From: Paenibacillus sp. FSL R7-0337
GTDB taxonomy: Bacteria > Bacillota > Bacilli > Paenibacillales > Paenibacillaceae
DNA length: 64,000 bases
Reading direction: 5' to 3'
NCBI RefSeq assembly: GCF_037969875.1
Contig: NZ_CP150218.1
Location: 2,294,001-2,358,000 of the forward strand
The translations under genes were made by a program, and so were the position numbers. Below are positions 25,382 through 36,650 of this stretch, in pieces (within the stretch, counting starts at the first letter, position 1; the number at the start of each line of letters is the position of its first letter). The notes under the pieces were generated by a model. The model was not told the DNA's origin, did not search any database, and was given only the letters and a program-made list of their open reading frames with translations.

Positions 25382-28300
25382 TTGGAGTGGACAAAATTAC
25401 CTCGTAAACTATCATTACTAACTTTATCATTGGGTGTGGCTGCAAGTATGATTCCAGGCGCGGCATTCGCCGCCAGCAGCTTGAAGACCCCCGTATCAGG
25501 CAATCATCTTCCAGCCTTGATTCCAGCGAATCAGCCTTATATTTCTCCACAGATTAACACCAACTCCTCAAATCTTGTCCGGGTTATCGTTCAACTCAGC
25601 GGCCAGCCTGCTGCCGTCGGCAAATATGCTGCCAGACAAGGAATTACAGCGCTCGCCAATACAGCGACTGAAGCTGCGGTAAATAGACAGCAGGAAGAAG
25701 TACTTGATAAGGCTGAAGCCAAGAAGATTGACCTCACCGTCAATTACAAGTACGACACAATTCTGAACGGCTTTGAAGTCACCGTTCCGGCTAACAAAAT
25801 CCCTGAGCTGGCGAAGATCTCCGGCGTGTCTTCCATTTATCCGAACAGCACCTGGTATGCTCTCCCTGATCAGACAGTAACCGAAGTGACTTACAGAAAC
25901 GACAATGCTCCCCTGAAGCAGATTCATGCCGATTGGGCAGCCGACCACGGTTTCGACGGGACCGGACTGAAAGTCGGTGTAATCGACACCGGTGTTGACT
26001 ACACGCATCCGGATATTGCTGCGGCTTATAAGGGCGGATATGACTCTTTCTATCAGGACAATGATCCCTATGAAGAAGTACCGCTGACTCCGGGGGAAGA
26101 TAAAGAATATGGTGTTGGCTATGCGGGAACTTACCACGGTACGCATGTAGCCGGCACGATCATCGGTCAGTATGCAGCTAAGGGTGATGTGGCTCAGAAG
26201 GGTGTCGCTCCCGGGGCTGACTTGTATGTCTACAAAGTATTGGGGCGCAATATTGATAAACCGGACACCTCCTCCGGATCTTCCGCTCAAGTCATTGATG
26301 GGATTGAACGTGCGGTGAAGGACAAAATGGATGTCATCAACCTGTCGCTCGGCTCCGATTCCGAGAAGGATGTCAACTCTCCGGATTCCATTGCGATTAA
26401 TAATGCGGTTCTCTCTGGAGTGACTGCTGTCATTGCGAATGGGAATAATGGAGAAAACGGCCAATATTTCTCAATGGGTTCTCCAGCTGCTTCCCAGCTA
26501 GGAATCTCAGTAGGGGCTGTTGACAGCCCTATTCAGGCCTTCTCTGGTGAGTTCCGGGCAGAAATCCCGAACTCAGTCACTTCAGTGACTTATGACACTT
26601 ATCAACCGTTCCACATTATGGCCTACGAGTTGGGCAAATCTAATTTTGCTACCATTTTTGGCACAGGTCCTGTCAAGGTCGCCTATGCTAAATTAGGAAA
26701 ACCTGAGGATTACCCTGCTGGCGATCTTAGGGATACCATAGTTCTGGTGTCACGTGGTGATCTGACCTTTGATGTCAAGATTGCCAATGCCAAAGCCCGT
26801 AATGTAAAAGCGCTTGCCATATTCAATGGTAATACCAAAGAGATTGATGGAAAGATTGTTCCAGACCTTAGTGATAACATCAAAGACCGGAATGATTTTA
26901 TGGGTTACAATTTCGGAGATGGATACCAAAATGTACCAACCCTTGACATTCAAGGTAAGTATGGACGCCAATTGGCACGAGCTATTGATGCCACCAAAGA
27001 TAAAACTGCTACATTTATTTTTGGCCCGGATTACCCGGTAGAGATGACACCTGGCGATGAAGTGACCAGCTTCTCCTCGCGGGGGCCGAACTTCGATGGC
27101 AAACTGAGCATCAAGCCGGATATCGTTGCTCCTGGCTATGGAGTGCTCTCCACCTACCCTGCTTATGGCAAGGACCATCCAGAAACGGATTATTCCAAGG
27201 CCTATTCACGCCTCAATGGTACAAGCATGGCAACACCACATGTAGCCGGCTTGGCGCTGTTAATCAAACAGAAACACCCGGACTATACGCCATTCGATAT
27301 TCGTGCCGCTCTGGCGAACACAGCAGACCCTGTCTTCAACCAAGGAGCTCCTGAAGACCTCTACCGTCAAGGTCCAGGACGCGCTAATGTTGAAAATGCC
27401 ATTAACACTCCGGCACTGCTGCAGGCGATCGAGCCTATCTCTATCCTGGACAAGAACTTTGTTCCTCAGAATGTGATCAACTACAATCCGTCCACAAGCT
27501 TTGGCACATTGCTGCCAGGTTCTGAAGCGACCAAAGTCCTTCAGTTGAAGAATATGAGTGATAGCACGCTCACCTATTCAGCTTCCGTGGAATGGAATTA
27601 TGGTGATCCTAAAGTATCTGCGGCTCTCGACAAATCATCGGTAACTGCAGCCGCGAATGGTGCCTCCACGTTCAACCTGAAGGTTACCGTTGCTGCTGAT
27701 ACCGAGCCACAAATGCTACAAGGTAATATCGTACTGAAAGCAGACGGACAGCCAACACTTCACTTGCCGTTTGCAATAAATGTAGATAAGACAACCGAAC
27801 AACCTGATTGGGGCACAGGCATTCAGGAAGCTACACTGAGCCAGCCGATCGTCTACACCAATTCAAGTGCAGTGCTGAACTACAAATTGAAGGCAAAAGA
27901 TATTAACTACTATGAAGTGAATCTGGTTGGCTTGGATGACATCAAAAAAGGTTCATATCAGGTATCCACAACTGGCTCACCGGATAAATTCTTTGAACCT
28001 GGCAACTACAGCACGGTGATATCATCCACCTATCACCCATATGACCATAATGGTGATCCAATCCTGGATGCTAGCGGCAACCCGGCAGTTGCCAGCCTGA
28101 CCGATGGGGTCTACAAGCTTGAGATTCTTGGAATCAAAGCCAAAGATAACACCAAGACTCCGATCAAAATTGATTATAATAAGGATTCTTACTACAGCAC
28201 CTACACCTCATTCCGCTTTATCACTGTCTCTGGCAGTGGAAACAATGGTGGCGGCGGTGGTGGAGGTGGCGGCACAGTAGTAACGCCAACACCTGTAGTA

Positions 28301-29518
28301 GTTCCAGCTCCTGTGAAGTCCCTTGTTGAAGAAGGGGTTCAACAGGTAACGGTAACACCTCTAACTGTATCGAAGGATGGTGTAACGACAGTAACCGTCA
28401 GCGACAGCGATCTGAAGGCCGCTCTGGCCAAAGCCGCTGCTGCCAAGACAGCCGTTGTCATCTCCGTCAGCAGTATCGCTGATAAGTCTGCTGAACTGAG
28501 CCTGACCGCAGAGCAGTTGAAATTACTCGCAGGTATGCCAGCAGGCAGCACCGTTATTGTAAATATTGCCGGATCTGCTGTATCTCTGCCTGTATCCTTA
28601 CTTGCGGCTTCCCCTGCGGGCCAGAGCTTGAAGCTAGTAATCAAGCAAGAGCCTGATGCAGCCGGCAAGCTGATTGCAGGTACTCCGGGTGCCAAGATCA
28701 TTGGAACCCCGGTATCTTATGAAGCTTCATGGACTACAGCTACAGGCAGCACTTACTTGAACGTTCCAACCAACGTGTTCATCAAGCGCACCTTCACTGT
28801 ACCAGGCAAGATTGAATCGAAGACTGCTGGTGTGCTGTTTGAAAAAGACGGATTGGTGACTCCGGTTGCTTCGGTCTTCACACCACAAGCCGATGGAACA
28901 ACCCTTGTGACCGTAAGCCGTCCAGGCTTCTCCGTGTATGCAGCAGTCAGCAAACCGGCAGCAGCCTTCACAGACATCACTAATTCCAAATCAGCTGTTG
29001 CCATCCAGACACTGGCTGACAAGCTGATTATCCAAGGAACTTCGGCAACTACTTTTGCACCGCAGAGCAACCTGACCCGCGCCGAGTTCACAGCCCTCTT
29101 GACCCGTGCACTGGGTCTGCGTACCGATGCCAGCGTAACCTTCTCCGATGTGAAATCAACGGACTGGTACGCTAAGGATGTCGCCGCAGCTTCCAAGGCC
29201 GGTCTGATTCTGGGTATCGGAGGCGGCAAGTTTGCACCTACGCAAAAAGTAACCCGCCAAGAGCTCGCTGTCATTCTGGACAGAGCAGTGAAACTGACAG
29301 GCACTGAGCTGAAGGCTGTTGCTAATCCTTCGTTCACAACTTACTCCGACAGCGCTAAGGTAGCCCCTTACGCCAAGGACAGTCTGCTAGCCCTGACCAA
29401 AGCCGGCGTCTTCGCCAGCGAATCAGGAATTGCCTTCAATCCAACAGCTCCGGCAACCCGTGAGACAGCAGCCGCTGCACTCTATGAATTGCTGAGCAAG
29501 AGCGGTTTGATTCAGTAA
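25382..29518 (+). CDS. SLH-anchored subtilisin-like (S8) serine protease
   Basis: A cell-surface protease of 1378 residues. A signal peptide (to about residue 30, MIPGAAFAA) is followed by an I9-type propeptide and an S8 catalytic domain with D202 (VIDTGVDYTHPDI), H252 (HGTHVAG) and S615 (NGTSMATPHVAG). The wide gap between His and Ser holds a PA-type insert. Fn3-like and beta-rich regions and a Gly-rich linker (GGGGGGGGG near 955) precede three C-terminal SLH domains, which bind pyruvylated wall polymer. The TTG at 25382 is chosen because GGAGGGG lies at the right distance. It likely degrades extracellular protein and is monocistronic. Confidence 0.92.
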   Translation: MEWTKLPRKLSLLTLSLGVAASMIPGAAFAASSLKTPVSGNHLPALIPANQPYISPQINTNSSNLVRVIVQLSGQPAAVGKYAARQGITALANTATEAAVNRQQEEVLDKAEAKKIDLTVNYKYDTILNGFEVTVPANKIPELAKISGVSSIYPNSTWYALPDQTVTEVTYRNDNAPLKQIHADWAADHGFDGTGLKVGVIDTGVDYTHPDIAAAYKGGYDSFYQDNDPYEEVPLTPGEDKEYGVGYAGTYHGTHVAGTIIGQYAAKGDVAQKGVAPGADLYVYKVLGRNIDKPDTSSGSSAQVIDGIERAVKDKMDVINLSLGSDSEKDVNSPDSIAINNAVLSGVTAVIANGNNGENGQYFSMGSPAASQLGISVGAVDSPIQAFSGEFRAEIPNSVTSVTYDTYQPFHIMAYELGKSNFATIFGTGPVKVAYAKLGKPEDYPAGDLRDTIVLVSRGDLTFDVKIANAKARNVKALAIFNGNTKEIDGKIVPDLSDNIKDRNDFMGYNFGDGYQNVPTLDIQGKYGRQLARAIDATKDKTATFIFGPDYPVEMTPGDEVTSFSSRGPNFDGKLSIKPDIVAPGYGVLSTYPAYGKDHPETDYSKAYSRLNGTSMATPHVAGLALLIKQKHPDYTPFDIRAALANTADPVFNQGAPEDLYRQGPGRANVENAINTPALLQAIEPISILDKNFVPQNVINYNPSTSFGTLLPGSEATKVLQLKNMSDSTLTYSASVEWNYGDPKVSAALDKSSVTAAANGASTFNLKVTVAADTEPQMLQGNIVLKADGQPTLHLPFAINVDKTTEQPDWGTGIQEATLSQPIVYTNSSAVLNYKLKAKDINYYEVNLVGLDDIKKGSYQVSTTGSPDKFFEPGNYSTVISSTYHPYDHNGDPILDASGNPAVASLTDGVYKLEILGIKAKDNTKTPIKIDYNKDSYYSTYTSFRFITVSGSGNNGGGGGGGGGTVVTPTPVVVPAPVKSLVEEGVQQVTVTPLTVSKDGVTTVTVSDSDLKAALAKAAAAKTAVVISVSSIADKSAELSLTAEQLKLLAGMPAGSTVIVNIAGSAVSLPVSLLAASPAGQSLKLVIKQEPDAAGKLIAGTPGAKIIGTPVSYEASWTTATGSTYLNVPTNVFIKRTFTVPGKIESKTAGVLFEKDGLVTPVASVFTPQADGTTLVTVSRPGFSVYAAVSKPAAAFTDITNSKSAVAIQTLADKLIIQGTSATTFAPQSNLTRAEFTALLTRALGLRTDASVTFSDVKSTDWYAKDVAAASKAGLILGIGGGKFAPTQKVTRQELAVILDRAVKLTGTELKAVANPSFTTYSDSAKVAPYAKDSLLALTKAGVFASESGIAFNPTAPATRETAAAALYELLSKSGLIQ

Positions 29519-29550
29519 AACACTCCGTGCAAGAGTTAACAACACATTTA

Positions 29551-29590
29551 GCCCCTTCACTTCCTATCTAGGAAGTGAAGGGGCTTTAAT
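29551..29590 (+). terminator. Terminator of the S8 protease gene
   Basis: A perfect 14-bp stem (GCCCCTTCACTTCC with GGAAGTGAAGGGGC) around a 6-base loop, followed by TTTAAT. The minus-strand side has TAAAT and could weakly serve the convergent gene. Confidence 0.85.
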
Positions 29591-29614
29591 ATTGTTATGA
29601 AGACTGTAACTGAA

Positions 29615-30025
29615 CTACTCGTATAACTTCTTAAATTCATCCATCATTTCTTGTAGGCTGGCATTATCGGAATTTTCTCTAATATCTTTGACTGAGGTTT
29701 CTTTCACATTTTGTTGTACCCTCTTGCCAAAAATTTCTCTCATCTTGCTTCTCATTTTAGTAAGATAAGCAGTGAATTCATTTTTAACTTCTTCCTCTTT
29801 AACATAACCAGCCTGCATATCCAGTTGGGTATATATGTAAAATAATATTTCCACTAATTCTTTCTGTATCAACTTTTCATTATTAAGTAATTTCTGCAAT
29901 TCACCCATTAATCCAAAAAGCTCGCTGAATGCAGTTTTGTTAATAACTTTTTTTCTAAGTGGCACTACTATTTCAATGCTGATAGCATCAAGCGAAGCAA
30001 TGATTTCTTCCACTCTTTTATTCAT
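29615..30025 (-). CDS. Unrecognised 136-residue helical protein
   Basis: A soluble, charged, mostly helical protein (MNKRVEEIIASLDAISIEIV to MDEFKKLYE). It has no signal peptide or membrane segment, and I recognise no family. Its DNA is visibly more A+T rich than the neighbouring heat-shock genes, which suggests later acquisition. AAGGAGGAG precedes the ATG closely. It lies between the protease terminator and the dnaJ terminator, so it is transcribed on its own. Confidence 0.65.
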   Translation of the reverse strand: MNKRVEEIIASLDAISIEIVVPLRKKVINKTAFSELFGLMGELQKLLNNEKLIQKELVEILFYIYTQLDMQAGYVKEEEVKNEFTAYLTKMRSKMREIFGKRVQQNVKETSVKDIRENSDNASLQEMMDEFKKLYE

Positions 30026-30049
30026 AGCTCCTCCTTATTCGTTATTGGC

Positions 30050-30087
30050 AAAAAGCCCCCAATCTCCTCTTCCATGATTGGGGGCTT
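30050..30087 (-). terminator. Terminator after dnaJ
   Basis: AAGCCCCCAATC (30053-30064) pairs perfectly with GATTGGGGGCTT (30076-30087), followed on the minus strand by TTTTTGCC. It marks the end of the hrcA-grpE-dnaK-dnaJ transcript and separates it from prmA. Confidence 0.9.
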
Positions 30088-30120
30088 GCTCAAGTTGCTA
30101 TACTATAAATTCCTTATCTT

Positions 30121-31248
30121 TCAGTCTCCCCGGAACGCCCGCTTCACACGGTCGAAGAAAGACTGCTCCTGCTCATGCGTGTTCTCTCCGTTGTGGGAGG
30201 CGAACTGGCGGAGCAGGTCCTTCTGCTCATCGCTGAGCTTGCTAGGCGTAACGACGATAACGCGGACATGCTGATCACCGACGCCGTTGCCGCGAAGGTG
30301 CGGAACCCCTTTGCCTTTGAGGCGGAAGAAGGTGCCGGTCTGGGTGCCTGCCGGGATCTTGAGCTTCACCTTCTCTGTCAGCGTTGGGATCTCAATCTCG
30401 TCACCAAGCGCAGCCTGAGCGAACGTCAAGGGAACCTCGCACATAATATCGTTGTTCTCGCGCTCGAAGAAATCATGATTCTTCACACGGATTACAATGT
30501 ATAGATCTCCGGCCGGGCCGCCGCGTGTGCCGCCTTCGCCTTCACCGGTCATGCGCAGCTGTGCGCCGTCATCGACACCGGCAGGGATACGCACATGGAT
30601 CTTGCGCTGTCTCTTCACCTTACCCTGGCCTGCGCAGGTGGTGCATTTTTCTTTAATGATTTTGCCTGTGCCGCTGCAATGGGAGCAGGGACGGCGGTTA
30701 CGCATCTGTCCAAGCGGTGTATTCTGTACGAATTCCTGCTGCCCGCTGCCATGGCAGACGGAACAGGTCTCAGGCTTCGTACCGGGCTTGGCTCCGGAGC
30801 CAAAGCAGGTATCGCAGGTCTCCGTGCGCGGAATGGTAATATCGGTCTCTTTGCCGAACACCGCTTCCTTGAACTCAATGGTCATCGTATACTGCAAGTC
30901 GCCGCCGCGCTGTGGTGCATTCGGATCACGCCGTCCACCGCCGCCGCCGAAGAACATATCGAAGATATCACCAAGACCGCCGAAATCTCCGCCACCGCCG
31001 CCAAAGCCGCCGCCCATTCCCTGATTAGGGTCAATATGCCCATATTGGTCATACCGCGCCCGTTGTTGCCCGTCACTCAGGACATCGTAGGCTTCTTTAA
31101 CCTCTTTGAACTTAGCCTCAGCATCACTGGCCTTATTCACATCGGGATGGTATTGGCGCGCAAGCTTGCGGTAAGCCTTCTTCACTTCGTCTTCTGAAGC
31201 ATCTCTTCCGAGGCCCAGAACCTCATAATAATCACGTTTATCTGCCAC
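30121..31248 (-). CDS. dnaJ: Chaperone DnaJ (Hsp40)
   Basis: A 375-residue class A J-protein that stimulates the DnaK ATPase and delivers unfolded substrates. The J domain contains the HPD triad (RQYHPDVNK) and is followed by a Gly/Phe-rich linker (about 75-105). Four zinc-binding CxxCxGxG motifs ([32 protein letters not shown]) precede the C-terminal peptide-binding domains. The GTG at 31248 is preferred, since an in-frame GTG 9 bases earlier lies inside the GGAGGT site. It is the last gene of the CIRCE-controlled operon. Confidence 0.97.
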   Translation of the reverse strand: MADKRDYYEVLGLGRDASEDEVKKAYRKLARQYHPDVNKASDAEAKFKEVKEAYDVLSDGQQRARYDQYGHIDPNQGMGGGFGGGGGDFGGLGDIFDMFFGGGGGRRDPNAPQRGGDLQYTMTIEFKEAVFGKETDITIPRTETCDTCFGSGAKPGTKPETCSVCHGSGQQEFVQNTPLGQMRNRRPCSHCSGTGKIIKEKCTTCAGQGKVKRQRKIHVRIPAGVDDGAQLRMTGEGEGGTRGGPAGDLYIVIRVKNHDFFERENNDIMCEVPLTFAQAALGDEIEIPTLTEKVKLKIPAGTQTGTFFRLKGKGVPHLRGNGVGDQHVRVIVVTPSKLSDEQKDLLRQFASHNGENTHEQEQSFFDRVKRAFRGD

Positions 31249-31366
31249 TGCTTTCACCTCCGTACATCGTTAATTTCCCCTATATACATGGTAAAAGGAA
31301 AGCCAAAACACGGGATGCCCCGGTCTTGACCTTCCCTCTCACCACATTAGAACTTATCGTCTAAGG

Positions 31367-33262
<1,896 letters not shown>

Positions 33263-33322
33263 TTATATTATTGTGGAAATTAATTTCACAAGCTCTACCC
33301 GCTTATCTTATATAGAACAGAA

Positions 33323-33910
33323 CTACATGCTGACTTTGACCATGGCCGGACGAAGAACCTTATCCTTCAGGAGATAGCCCTTCTGGACCTCCTCCGTCAC
33401 GATGCCTTCCTCGTGCTCCTCGCTCTCCACCTGCATGATCGCCTGATGATATTCAGGGTTAAAAGGCTGTCCTACCACTTCCATAGCTGTAAGCCCTTCA
33501 GACTTAAGGACTCCCTCCAGCTGACGGAAAATCATATTCACGCCTTTGATGAACGCTTCAGCGTCTGCACCTGCTGCAGGTGTCGCCAGTGCGCGTTCGA
33601 AGTTATCCATTACCGGAAGCAGTTCGGTTACAAGCTTAGACGTTGCGTACTGTGCCAGCTCTTCCTTTTCTTTCTGGGTCCGGCGGCGGAAGTTATCGAA
33701 ATCAGCCTGCACACGCAAGGTGCGCGCCTGATGCTCATCTGCCAGCTCCTGCAGCTTTCTGTATTCCTCATTGCCTGAAGCCGCCTCGCCGGCCTCTTCA
33801 GCCGTGAATGAACCGCTATCTGCTGTGGTATCAGCCTCTTCAGCCGCGTGATTCTCATTCACCGAGGGATCATTCTTCTCATTCATTTCTTGAACCTCTT
33901 CCTCTTTCAA
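33323..33910 (-). CDS. grpE: Nucleotide exchange factor GrpE
   Basis: A 195-residue DnaK cofactor that promotes ADP release. A disordered acidic N-terminus (about 1-50) precedes the long coiled coil (YRKLQELADEHQARTLRVQA) and the beta-wing domain (GQPFNPEYHQAIMQVES, then VLRPAMVKVSM). The start is TTG, with a strong AAGGAGGTGA site 7 bases upstream. It is the second gene of the heat-shock operon. Confidence 0.96.
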   Translation of the reverse strand: MKEEEVQEMNEKNDPSVNENHAAEEADTTADSGSFTAEEAGEAASGNEEYRKLQELADEHQARTLRVQADFDNFRRRTQKEKEELAQYATSKLVTELLPVMDNFERALATPAAGADAEAFIKGVNMIFRQLEGVLKSEGLTAMEVVGQPFNPEYHQAIMQVESEEHEEGIVTEEVQKGYLLKDKVLRPAMVKVSM

Positions 33911-33958
33911 GTTGTCTTCACCTCCTTAATATCATTCACATGGACTAGTACACTCTGT

Positions 33959-34990
33959 TCACTTATACCAGTGTGCCAGCATCGCTGTCAAATCCCGGGA
34001 CAAAATCCCCAGAATACCCATTACACGTGCGTACTCCATACGGGTCGGACCCAGGATACCGATGCTCCCCAGCGGCTTGCCGTCCAGTGAATAGGTGGCG
34101 GTAATCAGACTGCAGTTGGCAAAAGCCTCATGCTTATTCTCTGTACCGATGCGCACCTGCATTCCTGCTCCGCTGCTGGCCGGGGTGAGCATTTTGAGCA
34201 GCGTAGGCGTCTCCTCCAGCAGATCGAGAATCGTCTTCACCTTGTCGACGTCCTTGAACTCCGGCTGGGTCAGCATATTCGTGGCTCCGCTTAAGTAAAT
34301 CCGCTGATCTTGGTCGCTCTCAAGCGCCTTATCCAGCACCTGCATTAATTCTTCATAATGGGAGATGTGGCGCTGCATTTCTTCGCCCAGCTCGGAATAG
34401 AGCTGACTCTTCAGCTTGTAGAGCGGTACATTGACCAGCTTGCTGTTCAGCAGATTCACGACCTTCTCCATCTCGGACACAGATATCTCCGGAGGAAGAC
34501 TCACGGTTCGATTCTCTACCTGCCCGGTGCTGGTAACGATAATTGCCACAGCGGTCTTGTCATCGAGCGGAAGCAGCTGGAAATGGCGCAATGAAGTATG
34601 AAAAACTTCCGGTCCCAGCAGGATGGAAGTATAATTCGTCATATTGGACAGGATCATTGCCGCGTGTTGGATAACCTGCTCTGTAGCATTCAGCTTCTCG
34701 GCGAAAAAAGCGCGGATCGTGCCCAGCTCGGCCGTTTCGGCGGAATTCCACGGTACCAGATGATCCACATAATAGCGGTAGCCCTTATGGGACGGGATTC
34801 TCCCTGCCGACGTATGAGGTTGCTCCAGATAACCCAGATCCTCCAGATCGGCCATTTCGTTGCGGATCGTGGCTGGACTGTAGCCCACATCCCCGCGTTT
34901 CGAGATACTGCGTGAGCCCACCGGCTCAGCGGAAGAAATATAGTCATCGACAATGGCATTCAGTATCATTCTCTGGCGTTCAGTTAACAT
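33959..34990 (-). CDS. hrcA: Heat-inducible transcription repressor HrcA
   Basis: A 343-residue repressor of class I heat-shock genes that binds CIRCE. The N-terminal winged helix reads MLTERQRMILNAIVDDYISS and SPATIRNEMADLEDLGYL; a GAF-like dimerisation domain follows. The ATG at 34990 has AGGAGGG upstream, and the longer frame to 35056 would run across the operator. A perfect CIRCE element lies 36 bases upstream, so the operon is autoregulated. Confidence 0.97.
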   Translation of the reverse strand: MLTERQRMILNAIVDDYISSAEPVGSRSISKRGDVGYSPATIRNEMADLEDLGYLEQPHTSAGRIPSHKGYRYYVDHLVPWNSAETAELGTIRAFFAEKLNATEQVIQHAAMILSNMTNYTSILLGPEVFHTSLRHFQLLPLDDKTAVAIIVTSTGQVENRTVSLPPEISVSEMEKVVNLLNSKLVNVPLYKLKSQLYSELGEEMQRHISHYEELMQVLDKALESDQDQRIYLSGATNMLTQPEFKDVDKVKTILDLLEETPTLLKMLTPASSGAGMQVRIGTENKHEAFANCSLITATYSLDGKPLGSIGILGPTRMEYARVMGILGILSRDLTAMLAHWYK

Positions 34991-35025
34991 GTTATTCCCT
35001 CCTATCCGACTGTGGCTCCGATTCG

Positions 35026-35052
35026 TTAGCACTCTAACGAGATGAGTGCTAA
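35026..35052. promoter_or_regulatory. CIRCE operator
   Basis: TTAGCACTC-N9-GAGTGCTAA, an exact match to the HrcA-binding consensus, lies between the promoter and the hrcA start. It predicts heat-shock derepression of hrcA-grpE-dnaK-dnaJ. Confidence 0.97.
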
Positions 35053-35063
35053 CCACTAATACA

Positions 35064-35093
35064 AAAATACCAAACTGACCTCAGCATTGTCAA
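35064..35093 (-). promoter_or_regulatory. Candidate SigA promoter of the hrcA operon
   Basis: On the minus strand TTGACA (35093-35088) and TATTTT (35069-35064) are separated by 18 bases, placing the start of transcription at or next to the CIRCE element as in other Firmicutes. Confidence 0.65.
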
Positions 35094-35201
35094 GTGAGTT
35101 CAGCAACTTGATTGCGCCTATTTTAAACAAAGCAAGATTTTGGATATTTCACTGCAACCATTTCCCGGACGATGCCGTCCAATACTCAGGGAGTGATAAA
35201 A

Positions 35202-35918
35202 ATGCGTTTTAAAAAAACAACATTATGGGCTATCATCGCAGGCCTATTAACTGCACTGGCACTTACGGGCTGTAACGGTAAAATCTTACCGGTAGAGTGC
35301 ATCGATGTGGATGCGAATTATGTATCCCTCCTGCAATGGGACGGCGTCATGTACTACGATAATACCAATCCTAACCCCATCGCACTGGGCAAAGGCAAGG
35401 AGATCGGCAAAATCACCTACAGCAAATCCGAACAGAAGTGTCCGCGCGCTGAGCTGCAGGATGGAGATGCGACAAATCTTAAGACAGGCACACTGCTCTA
35501 CGAGGTAGAGGGCTATAAGACATCGGCGCGACTCTTGGCGGGGGACCGGCTATATCTGGCGTCCAGCAATCCGGCAGCCAGAACCCTTAACGATCTGCTG
35601 GATATAGAGGGCAAAATACAAACTGTCCGTTTTGTGAGCGGCAATGACGGTTCTGACCTGATGGACTTCACCCCGGAGGCCAACGCCGTATTCATCCGTG
35701 AATTCCCCAAGCTGGCATACCTCCCGTTCGAGGAGCTGTCCAAGCAGACCAAGAGCTGGGTGGGGGACAAATACTGGATGGAGATTGAGATGACGGACGG
35801 GTCCAGCGTTAGAGTTACTTATAATACGATGTCCCCTTCGTTTCACCCTTCTGCGTATGCCACGCCGGAGCTTGCGGAACTTGTAGAGCAGCAGCGCAAG
35901 CTTATCTATGCACAATAA
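35202..35918 (+). CDS. Lipoprotein of unknown function
   Basis: A 238-residue exported protein. The N-terminal helix ends in the lipobox ALTGC (Cys about residue 24). The mature part has no domain I recognise; phrases such as VSLLQWDGVMYY, GTLLYEVEGYKTSARLLAGD and YWMEIEMTDGSSVRVTYNTM suggest a beta-rich surface protein. The ATG at 35202 follows GGGAGTGATAAAA. It is transcribed divergently from the heat-shock operon and ends next to an R2 repeat and a terminator shared with the convergent acetyltransferase gene. Confidence 0.75.
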   Translation: MRFKKTTLWAIIAGLLTALALTGCNGKILPVECIDVDANYVSLLQWDGVMYYDNTNPNPIALGKGKEIGKITYSKSEQKCPRAELQDGDATNLKTGTLLYEVEGYKTSARLLAGDRLYLASSNPAARTLNDLLDIEGKIQTVRFVSGNDGSDLMDFTPEANAVFIREFPKLAYLPFEELSKQTKSWVGDKYWMEIEMTDGSSVRVTYNTMSPSFHPSAYATPELAELVEQQRKLIYAQ

Positions 35919-35927
35919 TACGGAAGC

Positions 35928-35976
35928 CGTTTCAGCGGATAAGTTATCGTGTGAAACATATACATTCTATAATTTC
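35928..35976. repeat. Dispersed repeat R2, copy 2
   Basis: GTTTCAGCG then GATAAGTTATCGTGTGAAAC and TATAATTTC match the copy at 11276-11354. GTTTCA and TGAAAC, and inside them GATAA and TTATC, are complementary, so the core is a hairpin. Here the repeat lies at the 3' end of a lipoprotein gene rather than upstream of a gene. Confidence 0.65.
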
Positions 35977-36030
35977 AAAAAACCACTGTCACCCTGAAGC
36001 ATCAGCTTCCCGGGAGAACAGTGGTTTCTT
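35975..36030. terminator. Probable bidirectional terminator between convergent genes
   Basis: AACCACTGT (35981-35989) pairs with ACAGTGGTT (36018-36026) and an inner GAAGC/GCTTC stem. A-rich and T-rich flanks on the two sides allow termination of both the lipoprotein gene and the acetyltransferase gene. Confidence 0.75.
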
Positions 36031-36066
36031 ATTATATAGTTTACCGTGGGGCTATGTCCCGCCGGA

Positions 36067-36576
36067 TTAGTCCAGCCTCTTCAGCACGGCGATCTCATCG
36101 CAGGCATGCTGCTTCTTGCAGTTCACACAATCGGTCCAGACCTTCTCGGGGAAAATCTCCTTCTGCACCACATCAAAGCCATTGCGGAGGAAGAAGTCCA
36201 CGGCATAAGTCAGGGCCATAATCTTCGGGATTCGCTGGCGTCTGGCTTCTTCCACCAGCTTCTCCAGGATCATCGTGCCTACGCCTTTGCCCTTACCTTC
36301 ATCACGCAGTCCAATGGAACGGACCTCCACAAGATCACTGCCGAGCCGGAACAAGGAACCGCAGCCGACGAATTTGCCGCCGATCTCGGCAATTACGAAC
36401 TGGTCGATCTGGCGGGTCAGTGCTTGCCTTGAACGGGGCAGCATAATCCCCTGCCTGGCATACTCCTCTATCATCAGATACAGCGGCTCTACATCCTCCA
36501 CCGTAGCATTTCTGCATATCACTTGCTGCTCTCCCGCTGGAGAAGCCTTTTGGAAATGATCCGTTTTGACAAGCAC
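36067..36576 (-). CDS. GNAT-family N-acetyltransferase (ArgA-like)
   Basis: A 169-residue acetyl-CoA-dependent acetyltransferase. The GNAT core is clear: FVIAEIGGKFVGCGSLF, VEVRSIGLRDEGKGKGVGTM (the pyrophosphate-binding RxxGxG/A region) and AVDFFLRNGFDVV. The C-terminus has a Cys-rich phrase (WTDCVNCKKQHACDE), as in stand-alone ArgA-type proteins, so N-acetylglutamate synthesis is possible but unproven. The GTG start is supported by AAGGGGTGA. It lies between hemW and hrcA, a position not occupied in Bacillus subtilis. Confidence 0.85.
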   Translation of the reverse strand: MLVKTDHFQKASPAGEQQVICRNATVEDVEPLYLMIEEYARQGIMLPRSRQALTRQIDQFVIAEIGGKFVGCGSLFRLGSDLVEVRSIGLRDEGKGKGVGTMILEKLVEEARRQRIPKIMALTYAVDFFLRNGFDVVQKEIFPEKVWTDCVNCKKQHACDEIAVLKRLD

Positions 36577-36650
36577 CTTGACTCACCCCTTGTTGTTAAT
36601 ATGAATAAATATACAACACAGTGAATTACAATTCAAGGGGTATTTCAAAA